64,000 bases of DNA from Archivesica marissinica. Its lineage: Eukaryota > Mollusca > Bivalvia > Venerida > Vesicomyidae. Positions 10,665-20,886 of the stretch are shown in pieces; positions within the stretch are counted from its first letter, which is position 1, and each line of letters opens with the position of its first letter. The position numbers and the translations under genes were made by a program. The stretch covers positions 45,881,846-45,945,845 of the forward strand of contig CM026400.1 in assembly GCA_014843695.1 (NCBI GenBank). The letters are read 5' to 3'. The notes beneath the pieces are model-generated. The model saw only the letters and a program-made list of their open reading frames with translations. It did not search any database and was not told where the DNA came from.

Positions 10665-10862
10665 TACCAACAGCCTAGGTCATACGGCTTTCTCTAGATA
10701 TTGGTGGTGGAGTAAGACCCTGGGTGCCTATACAAACAGCGTAGGTCATACGGCATTCTCTAGATATTGGTGGTGGAGTAAGACCCCGGGTGCCTATACC
10801 AACAGCCTAGGTCATACGGCGTTCTCTAGATATTGGTGGCGGAGTAAGACCCCAGGTGCCCC
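10665..10862. repeat. 66-bp tandem repeat, three copies
   Basis: Marker cagc(c/g)taggtcatacgg at 10671, 10737 and 10803. 66 bp is 22 codons, which keeps a frame open by chance. Confidence 0.9.
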
Positions 10863-11020
10863 TCAAATCAGTATTTCAGTATCTGGCACAGGATGGTACC
10901 CAGTGGTAGAACCACCGATCTTCCACAAGCAAGTTGGATAGCTTCCTCACATGAATGAACTCCACAACCCCAGTGGGATTCGAACCTACAGCGGTGAGGG
11001 GCAAGTGACATCCTCAACGT
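10863..11020 (-). mobile_element. SINE-like element, family L (copy 1)
   Basis: Shares agaaccaccga, ccacaagc, gattcgaacc and gcggtgaggggcaagtg-type blocks with 40410-40575. The reverse-complement ggttcgaatc fits a tRNA B box. The head is incomplete here. Confidence 0.55.
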
Positions 11021-11338
11021 ACATTTTCTATATGAATTAATTTTTTTAATTAAAACAGCACAGGCATTGCGTTAGCAGGCTGTTTAAAGTTGCATTCGAC
11101 CTCCACACACTGTAACCATGCCCAATGTAGTTCATACCCCGATGGAAACTATTAACCCCCGATTCAGTCCTTAATTAAATGTTTTCAGTCACACATGGTA
11201 GCTTATTATTGCATTATTAATTTTTCAACAGATTTTCTATAAGATACAAATTAATTTTTTGGAAAACAATCTTTATCTACTTAACTAATACAGCATCAGA
11301 ATATAGAGTTTAGTAGATCTGCCTGTCTTTAACCCATT

Positions 11339-11556
11339 CAACACCAAGAAACTGACATGGACTGGTCCATGATATTTTTAGACCAATAAATTAATCAGAA
11401 AATTGCAGCCGGACCAGTGCATTTATCAAAATGGGTAATTTTCTCTAAAAATAGTAATATTACTGGCAAAAAGTGCAGATTCTGATGAGCCCGCTCGTAT
11501 CTTGATCTACACTTTTTGTAAGCCTATTTAGAGGTATGTGGTGTTAAATGGGTTAA
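11339..11556 (+). mobile_element. MITE F copy 3
   Basis: TTAA-CCCATTCAACACCAAG ... GTGGTGTTAAATGGG-TTAA; same orientation and body as copy 1, with the hairpin loop partly lost. Confidence 0.9.
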
Positions 11557-11877
11557 TGGTGTGCCAAAGCTGCATAATATATTAGTATATATAGATAAAG
11601 CAAAAGGTATTTCATAACAATCAAACCTGTCTTACAGCAACAGAGTATAGGATATAGGATATAAGCAGAAAACAATCCAATATGTCAAATATTGGACTGT
11701 ATGAGGCACGTAGAAGACAGTATCAATATTTTACATATTGGATCCATTTGAGGCCTATATCTTACTTAAAACATACACTTATATAACATGATCCTACTAA
11801 TTAAAATAGTTAATTTCGTACATGTACGCGTAGGATTTAATATAATACGCTGGCCTTTTGACAGCAGTCCAATATGT

Positions 11878-12013
11878 AGTTATTAAACCGCGGAGGTGGG
11901 CCATTTGTGGATATTGGCGCACCCTATGGAGATATTGGTCCGAGGGCCGTTAGGCCAATATCGGATAGGTGCGCCAATATCCACAAATGGCCCACCGCAG
12001 CCGTTTAATAACT
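11878..12013. repeat. Long inverted repeat (foldback), arms about 60 bp
   Basis: The core arms at 11895-11923 and 11968-11996 are perfect complements over 29 bases. Outside them both flanks continue with GTTATTAAAC pairing, and inside with a CCTAT/ATAGG and GATATTGG/CCAATATC imperfect stem around a loop of about 14 bases. It may be a foldback MITE or a transcribed hairpin; nothing decides. Confidence 0.88.
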
Positions 12014-12116
12014 TCTTTATTGCATACCTTAACGGCCCCAGGCGGCCATGTTTACACAATGTAGTTACTATGTTGTTGCTACCTGTGACACGTGCTCGTG
12101 ATTCGTTCTCGGCGCG

Positions 12117-12147
12117 TGCCGGGCCAATATCGAATATTGGCCCGGCC
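12117..12147. repeat. Near-perfect palindrome, 13-bp arms
   Basis: GCCGGGCCAATAT, cga, ATATTGGCCCGGC. It shares the ggCCAATAT core with the foldback at 11878-12013 and with tccaatat-gtcaa-atattgga at about 11696, so the three may be relics of one element family. Confidence 0.85.
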
Positions 12148-12727
12148 GAGCCGAAAATCGAAATATATTGCCCGCGTCGACCAGATATTTTGCTTTTCTA
12201 CCATTAAATTTGTTACTATATATAGTAACGTATGCAATAATAATAGTAATGGACTGCAAGTACAAAGGTATGACGTCACGACAGTGTTTTACGGCTAGAG
12301 AAAGGATTCTCTTTTATGCTTTCCAATGAATGGTTACGTTTAATGTTATATCTTATATACTGTTTTGAGATGATATTTCCCACTCCACTGATTGTGTTTC
12401 GTATTCATCTGTCGTTACATGTACAAATGTACAGTCTACACCAGCTATGTCGAATTCCGTCGGACCAAACAAAATACTTAAACAAAATCGAAGTTTGACT
12501 TAACGAAATTCGATATAATCAGAGCCAGTTATATTTAAAATGATAGTGTCTGAAATGGAAATTTGATCCGACTTCGAGATAACCGGAAAATTTGACATAA
12601 CCGACTTTGACATAACGGATGTATAATGTACTTTTGTATTTTAGATATTTTCTGATTTTTCTAAAGAGCTGGAGTTTTTCGTGTAAGATAAGATTTTAGT
12701 ACATCGTGTGATCACCGAAATAGTGTT
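12148..12727. other. Unassigned; possible old transposon end near 12450-12625
   Basis: Several phrases such as gacttaacgaaattcgatat and acataaccgactttgacata resemble degraded terminal repeats, but no second end was matched. Confidence 0.35.
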
Positions 12728-12951
12728 TATCCACTTAGTGGATGCGCGTTCGCTTCAGGTATGAAAGGTCCGGAGTTCGAGCCCCGCTGGAGCCGTTACA
12801 ATTGTGCTCTTAGGTAAGGCATTTAAATTCAATGTTGCCTCTTCTCTCTCCTTCGTGGCAATGGATTCCATCAGGAATGAGGTCTCGAGAGTGATTAATA
12901 TAAGTTGTAAGAACTTATTTCGCAATCAAGCTAAAATAAATTTGTATAAAC
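12728..12951 (+). mobile_element. SINE B
   Basis: tRNA-like head with stem around loop ttcaggt and B box gttcgagcc. B body follows (ggcatttaaattc, ggattccatcaggaatgagg), then tail cgagagtgattaatataagt ... aaaataaatttgtataaa. Confidence 0.9.
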
Positions 12952-13256
12952 TATCCACTTGCCACTCGTGGAAATACAGATTTCGGAGACCACTCGATGA
13001 ATTGAATTCCAATCTTACACTAAACACAAATATCCTCTATAGTCTATTCTATGTTCACATTATAAAGCCACGAGATGAGATTTCCTGAACCATATCCGGA
13101 TTCACATGTTTCATCCGAATACTGTGATAGTTAATGTTAGTTGTGGGCCCGGCTACAGCACCTGCAATCAATGTGCTGGTTCGGAACCAGACTTATGTAG
13201 ACATAACTACACGCCCAGAGTGCTATGTACCACTGGTTAGTTCCGCTGTTTTAGAA

Positions 13257-13789
13257 TTAACCCTTTCCTTCATAGAGATTTTAGTTAATATACTATTATA
13301 TCTCCATTTAGAATTAACCCTTTCCTTCATAGAGATTTAGGTTAATATACTATTATATCTCCATACAAACGACAGCCATTTAGCTATCATGCTGTGGATA
13401 AGTAGTGGCCATATCTATCCCACCTCCATAGATATCACTGGGTCTACATAGAGATTTAGGTTAATATACTATTATATCTCCATACAAACGACAGCCATTT
13501 AGCTATCATGCTGTGGATAAGTAGTCGCCATATCTATCCCACCTCCATAGATATCACTGGGACTACATAGAGATTTAGGTTAATATACTATTATATCTCC
13601 AAACAAACGACAGCCATTTAGCTATCATGCAGTGGATAAGTAGTCGCAATATCTATCCCACCTCCATAGATATTACTGGGACTACATGAGATTCTGGCCT
13701 TTATTATGAACAATCGTTTGGCTACTACATTGTTAATGCATGTCATATTGGTAATGGCGTCGCGGTGCTTCTATGAGGGAAAGGGTTAA
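13257..13789 (+). mobile_element. MITE G copy 1 (TTAA-flanked) with internal tandem units
   Basis: TTAA-CCCTTTCCTTCATAGAG at the left, CTTCTATGAGGGAAAGGG-TTAA at the right. The 5' terminus occurs twice (13261 and 13318), then three units of about 120 bp (tagagatttaggttaatata ... ccatagatatcactggg). No coding sequence. Confidence 0.92.
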
Positions 13790-13839
13790 GCATTAATGTA
13801 TCATCTTCCCCTGGTTTGGGGGCGACGTCTCCAATAGTG

Positions 13840-13945
13840 TGTTAGTCATTTCTTGGAGGATAATGCACGATACAGGAGGATAATACAATTCCAGAAAGAT
13901 GGCCGGTGTATCGCACGATACATGGGACCTCTGTCGCAACCAAAT
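13840..13945 (-). mobile_element. SINE A, degraded fragment
   Basis: Weak match to the A body: ttagtcattt, ggaggataatgcacgatacag, aattccag, cgatacatgggacctc in the right order. No tRNA head or tail. Confidence 0.5.
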
Positions 13946-14086
13946 AGAAAGTTAATATTATCATTGAATCATACTCACAACCCTTGAATGTGCAGTCGAT
14001 AGGGTCACCGTACCGTACCAATATATATATCCATGTATACATTGGCGAGCTTGAGAGCAAAATTCCAAGACGAGCTCACAATGAGT

Positions 14087-14361
14087 TATATTATATGTTA
14101 TATTTCGGGTTTTACGCCTGCATCAGCACCATTTCGGGCTATATCACTGGCGGGCAGTTTACTTAACAACACCTTTCCTGGGCAGGCTCCAGCGGTTAAC
14201 CAGTACTTGGGTGCACCAACCTCCGTAAGAAACTGCCAACTTTTTCATATAAATGAGACACGGCCTCAGCGGGGCTCGAATCCATGACCATCAGTGATGA
14301 TAGGTTACAGAGGTATACAAGTCAGCGACCGTAACCACTCGACCACGGAGGCGGACTGAAA
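14087..14361 (-). mobile_element. SINE D, full-length, with 11-bp TSD
   Basis: Flanked by TCACAATGAGT at 14076-14086 and 14362-14372. In sense: head tccgtggtcgagtggtta (class-II, Ser/Leu-like), B box ggattcgagcc, then atgaaaaagttggcagtttc, ggaggttggtgcacccaag, and tail ggcgtaaaacccgaaatata. Confidence 0.94.
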
Positions 14362-14372
14362 TCACAATGAGT

Positions 14373-15140
14373 GTAAATTCTTTTTTATATCACAGTAACT
14401 ACAACTATGTTTGCCAATAATTTTGAGCGTTATTACATCTCAAGGCAATCAGTAAGGTGCATCCGTATGCCATAGTAAATAGTCCCCGGATAATCTTAAT
14501 GCAAATAAATAATATTTTTAATCACTATATTCACTAGTGCATATTTAGCATTTTATCGAATTACACAGTTGATTTTCAACAAATAAAAAGCAAGAACACA
14601 AACGGCAAGCTGTGTCATGCTGCGACCAATCAGAATCCTTCTACGTTGTATTGCACGTGTGTACATACAATAGAATATGCTATGGCTGTATTTAACTGAT
14701 TACAAGCAAATTTATGTAATAAATAATAGTATATAAAAACAATGTTTCAAACCAATATCACCGTGGTGCAGTCTATGCGAAAGAACTAAAATATTTACCG
14801 GAAAATGAACTTTTACAAGACCGAATGAAATTTTACTGGACCAATAACATTCTGTTATTCATCAAATATATACATGTATACTGATCTCGTCTAAACAAGC
14901 GATATAACACGCCAAAAAACAATCGAAATCACCGATCATTTGTTAACACAATTTCAATCAGCTCGCGAAATTTTGTGACAAATCATCATACTTAACTTGT
15001 ACCCGTTTTTCAAAACTAGAAAGAGCCTTTAACTAGTCACCTGGTGTATCATGAAAACAGCATATTGTGATCATTGACAATGCCCGTCTCAATCGCCGAT
15101 TGACTTGATTTTTATCAGACATACGGATATTTGTTGCGTT
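14373..15140. other. Unassigned AT-rich intronic sequence
   Basis: No tandem array, known element or exon was recognised. Confidence 0.5.
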
Positions 15141-15368
15141 TATACAAATATATTTTAGCTAGATTGCGAAACAAGTTCTTTCAACTTATATTAATCACTC
15201 TCGAGACCTCATTCCTGATGGAATCCATCGCCACGAGGGAGAGAGGAGGCAACGTGGAATTTAAATGCCTTGCCTAAAGGCACAATAGTACTGGCTCCAG
15301 CGGGGTTCGAACTGCGGACCTTTCACACCTGAAGCGAACGCGCATCCACTGCGCTATCACGACTTCCA
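15141..15368 (-). mobile_element. SINE B
   Basis: Complete minus-strand copy: tail acaaatatattttagctaga, junction ttaatcactctcgagacctc, B box ggggttcgaac, head ending gcgctatcacgactt. Confidence 0.92.
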
Positions 15369-15487
15369 CATTTATTCCATATTTATTTACCGGACAGGAC
15401 AGCCGATAATAATTATACAGGCATATGTTAGGTGTTAGGTTTCCAACCCACACAGGTACTGCAACGCCACCTATCAATAACATATCT

Positions 15488-15567
15488 GAAAGTCGTGATC
15501 GTGCAGTGGTAGTGCTTAACGCTTAAGATCTTGTTTCGCAATCAAGCTAAAATAAGTTTGTATAAGC
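15488..15567 (+). mobile_element. SINE B, head joined to tail by internal deletion
   Basis: Starts agtcgtgatcgtgcagtggt and passes straight to atcttgtttcgcaatcaagc and ataagtttgtataagc; about 150 bp of the body is missing. Confidence 0.8.
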
Positions 15568-15634
15568 TAATAACAAATCAGATCAAACACCTCTTATCAC
15601 TGCCGCACAACCGCAAAACAAGGTTGCACAAATA

Positions 15635-15778
15635 TCTTTATTTTATATTTCGGGTTTTACGCCTGCATCAGCACCATTTTGGGCTATATCGCCGGCGGGC
15701 AGATTACCTATCAACACCTTTCCTGGGCAGGCTCCAGCGGTTAACCAGTACTTGGGTGCACCAACCTCCGTAAGAAAC
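15635..15778 (-). mobile_element. SINE D, 5'-truncated, with 10-bp TSD
   Basis: TGCACAAATA at 15625-15634 and 15779-15788. Only tail and body are present, a typical truncated reverse-transcription product. Confidence 0.92.
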
Positions 15779-15788
15779 TGCACAAATA

Positions 15789-16112
15789 CCGTATCACTAA
15801 TAAAATGATCTTCAATTCACCACCCAGATCACAGGTTTAAATTAACACGAAAATGGCACTTACTTGTACTACAAGAAAGGGGAGACTTTTAAGAACTATA
15901 TATCTAGCTGGATCTAACGATGGTCTGCTTAGAGACAGGTTTGACTGTAGTAAGATTACATTATAAGTATAAACCTACCTTGGAGCTCTAGACAGAGAAA
16001 ATAAACATAGCCTATAGATATCATGCTTAAATCTAATGGATATTAAAGTCCCATAAAGGTTCAGAAACATCATTTTATAATCTTTGTTGTAAGTTCATAA
16101 ATAGGTAAATAC
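15789..16112. other. Unassigned intronic sequence
   Basis: No recognisable element or exon. Confidence 0.45.
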
Positions 16113-16622
16113 TTAAAGCGCCATTACATCGCAAAAAGCAAATAAAATGCATTTTTCACGTATAAATGCGTTGCTAATACAAATTCTTCCGAATACATTC
16201 GAACACTAACATTGAATCAATAAACAGTGTTTTTGTGATCTACAAACTTTCAAAATTGAAAGTAGGATTTCATATAACGATCATCCACGCTCCTGAATTG
16301 ACGTTTGTTTGTCATCGGAGTCAATACTAAACGTGAGATAATGTCGTTTAAAGATAATTTAACAAAGACTAGTCTACAAATAAATATGCATAGGCACACA
16401 TGTGAGATATAACGGTAAATCTCTACTATAAATCGTGTTATTCAGGATATACGAGTTGTATTACGCATGAATGTCGATCCTATTTACATTATTTTGTTAA
16501 TATGTCAACAAGCCGCGTATACGGCATTTGCTTATTAGTTGAAATACTTAGTATTTGAGGCAAATATTTGGAAAATACATTCTGTAGAAATTTGCATTTT
16601 CACTAATGTAGTGTCGCTTTAA
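16113..16622 (+). mobile_element. DNA element H copy 1
   Basis: TTAA at both ends with imperfect inverted termini: AGCGCCATTACATCGC at the left and, reverse-complemented, AGCGACACTACATTAG at the right. Body landmarks: gcaaataaaatgcatttttc, ggtttgttatgtcaac-like segment, gaggcaaatatttgg. 510 bp without coding potential. Confidence 0.85.
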
Positions 16623-17035
16623 GGACAAATGTTTTGCACGGGTATTTTTTCAGCAATTAATGTTAATAACAAGCAGTACAACATTAAATAATAAAAAATA
16701 ATTAAAAACACATTTTCAGTGGTGAGATGGTTACAGCGTTTCAATTAGCAGAAATTTTGTAATCGAAAAACAAGGTTTTATTTGCCGCTAGTACATCTAG
16801 GACAGGTAGTTGATTTATTGCGAGTTCAGGGCGAGCTATATTTGCGATCATGTTGGGTGCGCGTACATTATTTATCGCAACACATCAAGCGCCCAGCGAA
16901 AATTTTCCACACAACTATAGGATGCCGTCGGAAGCCTCTTACGGTATGGGTGGGAATGAAGACACCAATAAATTTGAAAACAAACATTCCTTGCATTCAA
17001 TCGTATATAGGCTGATGTCATATTTTACAGGTTAT

Positions 17036-17285
17036 TGTCAGGGTTCCGAATGTTTATCTGCGCCACTTCTGTCGCCAAGTAAAAAAAAACTTGAGCCAAT
17101 TTGAAAAACTTGGAGCCAACTAAGAGCCATATAGTTCACAGATAAATATTTGAAGCCATGTATTTGACAAAACATTTTGTGCCTAATAAAAAAATTGCGC
17201 AAAATATTTTCACCAATTCACAAAATTTAGCGCCTGTATTTTTTTGGGCGCAATTGATGCCATTGGCGACCGACAATCCCACTGA
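17036..17285 (-). mobile_element. hAT-like element O, deleted copy
   Basis: Starts cagggttccg, then gcgccacttctgtcgcc, and ends ccattggcgaccgacaat. Same termini as the longer copy at 28544-29596, in reverse; the central part is largely missing. Confidence 0.7.
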
Positions 17286-17544
17286 TTGTTCTTATCCAGT
17301 CATACAACTGCTAACACTCATCCCCACTGTCTTTTTCTGACTTTTAGGGTGGGAAAATAACGTTTTGGACATTTATTGAGGCTTTAATGACGCTGTTCAA
17401 ACAACAAACTCATGATCTCTGAAATATTTAATCTTTGCATGCTGGGTAAAATAAAGGCTATAAATAGTTCAAATAAATGTGACTTTATTTATATCTTAAA
17501 ATTAATAAATATGTTATGGAATTTCATTAGAATTGTGTCAACAC

Positions 17545-17830
17545 GCTCAGCTGTAACAGTTACGATGCTACCCTTAGGCAAGGCATTTAAATTCCTCATT
17601 GCCTCTTCTCCTTCACTTGTGGTGATGGATTCCATCAGGATTGAGTTCTCGTGCGAACGTGCTACCACGACTTCCACAATACAAAACAAGTTTTGAATGA
17701 GGGAGAGAAAAGAGGCAATGTGGATTTAAGTGCCTTACCTAAGGACATGACCATGGTTCTGGCGGGATTCATACTCACAACCTCTCGATTACTAGGCTAT
17801 ACCGTAACCATTATACTAAAAAGTACTGAT
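17545..17830. mobile_element. Two SINE B fragments head to head
   Basis: 17554-17660 is plus-strand B body (cttaggcaaggcatttaaat, ggattccatcaggattgag). 17700-17830 is a minus-strand B body with a different, degraded tRNA-like head (gcgggattcatactcacaac). Between them lies cgtgctaccacgacttcca. The pair forms a loose inverted repeat. Confidence 0.75.
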
Positions 17831-17887
17831 GAGAAGCAAGTTTGCTAGAAATGCACAAATTCGTCTAACCTAGTATTCGAGAATTCC

Positions 17888-18540
17888 TGCTGATACGTGC
17901 TGATACGTGTGTATGCTGATATGGAAGTGAGAGTGCTTCTGTACCTGCTGATACGTGCATATGCTGTATGAATGTGTGTATGGTTGTGAGAGTGCTTCTG
18001 TACCTGCTGATACGTGCGTATGCTGTATGAATGTGTGTATGGTTGTGCGAGTGTTTCAGCACCTGCTGATACGTGCGTATGCTGTATCAATGTGTGTATG
18101 GTTGTGAGAGTGTTTCAGCACCTGCTGATACGTGCGTATGCTGTATCAATGTGTGTATGGTTGTGAGAGTGTTTCAGCACCTGCTGATACGTGCGTATGC
18201 TGTATCAATGTGTGTATGGTTGTGAGAGTGTTTCAGCACCTGCTGATACGTGCGTATGCTGTATCAATGTGTGTATGGTTGTGAGAGTGTTTCAGCACCT
18301 GCTGATACGTGCGTATGCTGTATCAATGTGTGTATGGTTGTGAGAGTGTTTCAGCACCTGCTGATACGTGCGTATGCTGTATCAATGTGTGTATGGTTGT
18401 GAGAGTGTTTCAGCACCTGCTGATACGTGCGTATGCTGTATCAATGTGTGTATGGTTGTGAGAGTGCTTCAGCACCTGCTGATACGTGCATATGCTGTAT
18501 GAATGTGTGTATGGAAGTGAGAGTGCTTGACGTGAGAAAG
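17888..18540. repeat. 59-bp minisatellite, about ten copies
   Basis: ctgctgatacgtgc starts at 17945, 18004, 18063 and on to 18476, a 59-bp period, with a partial copy at 17888. Units hold the inverted pair TGATAC ... GTATCA. It lies in intron 6, about 130 bp from exon 6. Confidence 0.96.
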
Positions 18541-18676
18541 TGAGAGTGCTAGAGCATACAAGAGTAAAAAATAATCCAATATCAATAAAACCTTGTTTAG
18601 AAAATGTACATTTAAATGCATATAGAATGTGAATAAATTTAATTTTAAAAATATCTTATAAGCAGCGTATACTTAC

Positions 18677-18731
18677 TCTTCTTCGTTCGGCTTTGGCAAA
18701 CTCCGTGAGAGCCGAGCCTGCACTGGCACTT
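18677..18731 (-). CDS. FAM102: FAM102 coding exon 6: short linker exon
   Basis: A 55-base exon between acceptor ttgtccgacag and donor gtaagtatac. It completes the split Arg codon of exon 5 and gives SASAGSALTEFAKAERRR, leaving in phase 0. The Ser/Ala start and basic end suit the linker between the HSR motif and the conserved C-terminal region. Support comes from strong splice sites, matching phases on both sides and the right order; the short peptide alone would not identify it. The next exon is 12.3 kb away, across the most repeat-rich intron. Confidence 0.8.
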
Positions 18732-18780
18732 CTGTCGGACAAACAAAGCAATATATCATTAAAGCATTCAAGTCTCTCTA

Positions 18781-19086
18781 TGCACAGACGGTTCTGTAGT
18801 CCAGTGGTTAACACGTTGGGCTGGTAATCCAGGGATCGCAGGTTAGATCCCCCGTCTGACCATAATAATATTAACAGTGTTTCAGATGGGATATTGAGGT
18901 CTTGTATAGGTGGTGCTTTACATGTACACCGTGCACGTAAAACAACCAGAGGAGACTCTGGAATGGGTCTCTGTCTGTATCATTGCACTATCCTCCAAAA
19001 ATCTAAAATGACTAAAGAGGCTGCAGGAGGGGTCGCTCATATGGGCATCCAGTAGCGACGATAAATAAACGTAAAAAACACACAAA
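18781..19086 (+). mobile_element. SINE A, full-length, with 8-bp TSD
   Basis: TCTCTCTA at 18773-18780 and 19087-19094. Head tctgtagtccagtggttaac with anticodon-loop ctggtaa, B box ggttagatcc (one mismatch), body, hairpin ggtcgctcatatggg ... agtagcgacg, tail ataaataaacgtaaaaaac. Best reference copy for family A in this window. Confidence 0.94.
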
Positions 19087-19311
19087 TCTCTCTACGGATA
19101 GTTTTGTTTGCATTATACCAGGGTTGGCTTTCTTCCAGGAAGATTCGATGGGAAGAAACATGGGAAAATAGGAAGAAATCGATTGTCAGCAATTATTCTT
19201 CACAGGGTCATAAATTACGGTACCTGCAGGACATGGAAATATGCAGAGTCTAAGGTAAGGTAAAAATTCCATGGCAAGGTAGGCTAGCCTTTATCTTACA
19301 CTGGCATCTTC

Positions 19312-19497
19312 TTAACCCTCTGCATGCTAGCGGCAATTAAAATCACCTTTGTAAACAGCATAGAGCCAGATCTATGCTGTTTCCTATTCGGATAGTGCAG
19401 CTAAAACATTGGACTGAATAGCAAACAACATAGATCCTGATCAGATGAGGCATTACGCAAATGTGATTTTATTTTTCTGCAGCAGGCAAAGGGTTAA
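19312..19497. mobile_element. MITE J (TTAA-flanked)
   Basis: TTAA-CCCTCTGCATGCTAGC and, reverse-complemented from the right, TTAA-CCCTTTGCCTGCTGC. Internally catagagccagatctatgctg is palindromic. It shares internal words with MITE I (gatcctgatcaga-type), so I and J may be related. Confidence 0.82.
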
Positions 19498-19535
19498 TAA
19501 GCATAATTAAGTGGTGAAAAGCAATAAGCGAATAC

Positions 19536-19776
19536 GTGGAAGTCGTGATAGCGCAGTGGATGCCTGCGCGTTCGCTTCAGGTGCGAAAGATCCGGAGTTC
19601 GAGCCCCACTGGAGCCGTTACGATTGTGCCCTTAGGCAAGGCATTTAAATTCCACATTGCCTCTTCTCTCTCCCTCGTGGCGATGGATTCCATCAGGAAT
19701 GAGGTCTCGAGAGTGATTTATATAAGTTGAAATAACTTGTTTCGCAATCGAGCTAAAATAAATTTGTATAAATAAT
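19536..19776 (+). mobile_element. SINE B, complete copy
   Basis: Head gtcgtgatagcgcagtgg (A box tagcgcagtgg), loop ttcaggt, B box gagttcgagcc, body, tail aaaataaatttgtataaata. Best reference for family B. Its 3' end is about 19 bases from the exon 5 donor. Confidence 0.94.
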
Positions 19777-19800
19777 AATAAATACTGCCTACTGTCGTAC

Positions 19801-19954
19801 CTTGTATGTGTGGAATTTCCTTCCTGACTGTTGTTACCAGTTCCACTGCTGCTCTGTCGACTGTGAGTCAGTGAACCATAGTTTGAGCCATTCCGAGAGT
19901 GTTGACTAGTGTAACTGTTGTTCCGAGAATGACTTCTCTCACAATCTGAGCCCT
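19801..19954 (-). CDS. FAM102: FAM102 coding exon 5: Ser-rich HSR-x-SYxSQ motif
   Basis: The acceptor tatttgtag joins phase 1 to give E-GSDCERSHSRNNSYTSQH, then SRNGSNYGSLTHSRQSS and SGTGNNSQEGNSTHT-R. The HSRxxSYxSQ-S-x(3)-GY-like block followed by HSRxxS corresponds to a conserved patch in the vertebrate FAM102A linker, probably a phosphorylation-rich motif (inference). The exon is 154 bases and leaves in phase 2 at ACAAG before gtacga, a non-optimal donor. A 34/46-bp tandem array starts directly at its acceptor and repeats the acceptor itself. The downstream intron contains a B-type SINE almost touching the donor (19536-19776). Confidence 0.88.
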
Positions 19955-20325
19955 CTACAAATACAAGATACACAAATGTACACAATGATCCGATCCGAGC
20001 CCTCTACAAATACAAGATACACAAATGTACGCAATCATCCAATCCATATACAAATACAAGATACACAATCATCCAATCCATATACAAATACAAGATACAC
20101 AATCATCCAATCCATATACAAATACAAGATACACAATCATCCAATCCATATACAAATACAAGATACACAATCATCCAATCCATATACAAATACAAGATAC
20201 ACAAATGTACGCAATCATCCAATCCCTCTACAAATACAAGATACACAAATGTACGCAATCATCCAATCTCTCTACAAATACAAGATACACAAATGTACAC
20301 ACTGATTCGACCCCTCTACAATGTT
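19955..20325. repeat. 34/46-bp tandem array starting at the exon 5 acceptor
   Basis: Core acaaatacaagatacac. The short unit is 34 bp (20051, 20085, 20119, ...); the long units carry ctct-acaaatacaagatacac plus aaatgtac. The phrase gagccctctacaaatacaag, which is the exon 5 start plus its acceptor, occurs at the exon and again at 19997. Confidence 0.93.
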
Positions 20326-20329
20326 GTTG

Positions 20330-20560
20330 TTTGTTCGGGTTTTATGCCTTCAGCAGCACCATATTGGGCTATATCTACGACGGGCAGTTAACCAAACAAC
20401 ATCATTCCTGGGCAGGCTCCAGTGGCTAACCAGGGGCAGGCTCCAGTGGCTAACCAGGGGCAGGCTCCAGTGGCTAACCAGGGGCAGGCTCCAGTGGCTA
20501 ACCAGGGGCAGGCTCCAGTGGCTAACCAGTATGTGGTGCACCAACAAAACAGCCCTGCTA
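20330..20560 (-). mobile_element. SINE D variant with internal 24-bp minisatellite
   Basis: Tail tgttcgggttttatgcc, body gcaccatattgggctatat and gtggtgcaccaa mark family D. Within it, ggcaggctccagtggctaac plus cagg is repeated five times (starts 20411, 20435, 20459, 20483, 20507). Other D copies have this segment once. The tRNA head is missing. Confidence 0.9.
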
Positions 20561-20598
20561 TTCCGCTCAAGAAAAACCGCAATGTAATGTATATTTAC

Positions 20599-20747
20599 CC
20601 CCAGATACGACACTTGGTCTATCTTTCCTGGGAAGACTTCCAAACCCGCTACTATTGGATGCGAGACTGCTCTCCTCAGGGGAGGTAACCCTACTCTCAC
20701 AATTCTCCACATCCTCGCCAGGAACCAGGAATGATGACTGGGTCATC
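20599..20747 (-). CDS. FAM102: FAM102 coding exon 4: start of disordered linker
   Basis: Acceptor tttcatag and donor gtaaat bracket 149 bases. The frame continues from exon 3 (phase 2) and leaves in phase 1. The product is V-MTQSSFLVPGEDVENC, ESRVTSPEESSLASN, SSGFGSLPRKDRPSVVSG, a Ser/Pro/Glu-rich, probably disordered stretch that follows the C2 domain. The vertebrate linker is also Ser-rich but poorly conserved, so assignment rests on splice-phase continuity, position and composition rather than on a strong motif. The first 27-28 bases of the exon are present again twice, diverged, just upstream of it in the transcript (20781-20886). Confidence 0.82.
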
Positions 20748-20886
20748 CTATGAAAGATAATGTTAAATTCCATAAAATATAGGAACCAGAAACGATGGCT
20801 GGGTCACGATATGAAAGATAATACTATAAATACGGGAACCAGAAACGATGGCTGGGTCATGATATGGAAGATAATGTACAATACTG
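20720..20886. repeat. Three tandem copies of the exon 4 acceptor region
   Basis: ggaaccag-(g/a)aa-(t/c)gatg-(a/g)ctgggtca followed by tatgaaagataat recurs at 20720 (the real exon start and its intron side), 20781 and 20834. The two upstream copies have lost the AG. Periods are 61 and 53 bp. Confidence 0.9.

Noticed and set aside
12804..13088. 94-codon open frame
   Set aside because: It translates a SINE B body and tail; the same phrases recur wherever SINE B occurs.
13842..14060. Exon-like stretch with a donor in FAM102 intron 6
   Set aside because: A gtgagtatg donor follows a short open stretch, but no acceptor fits and no family motif is visible.
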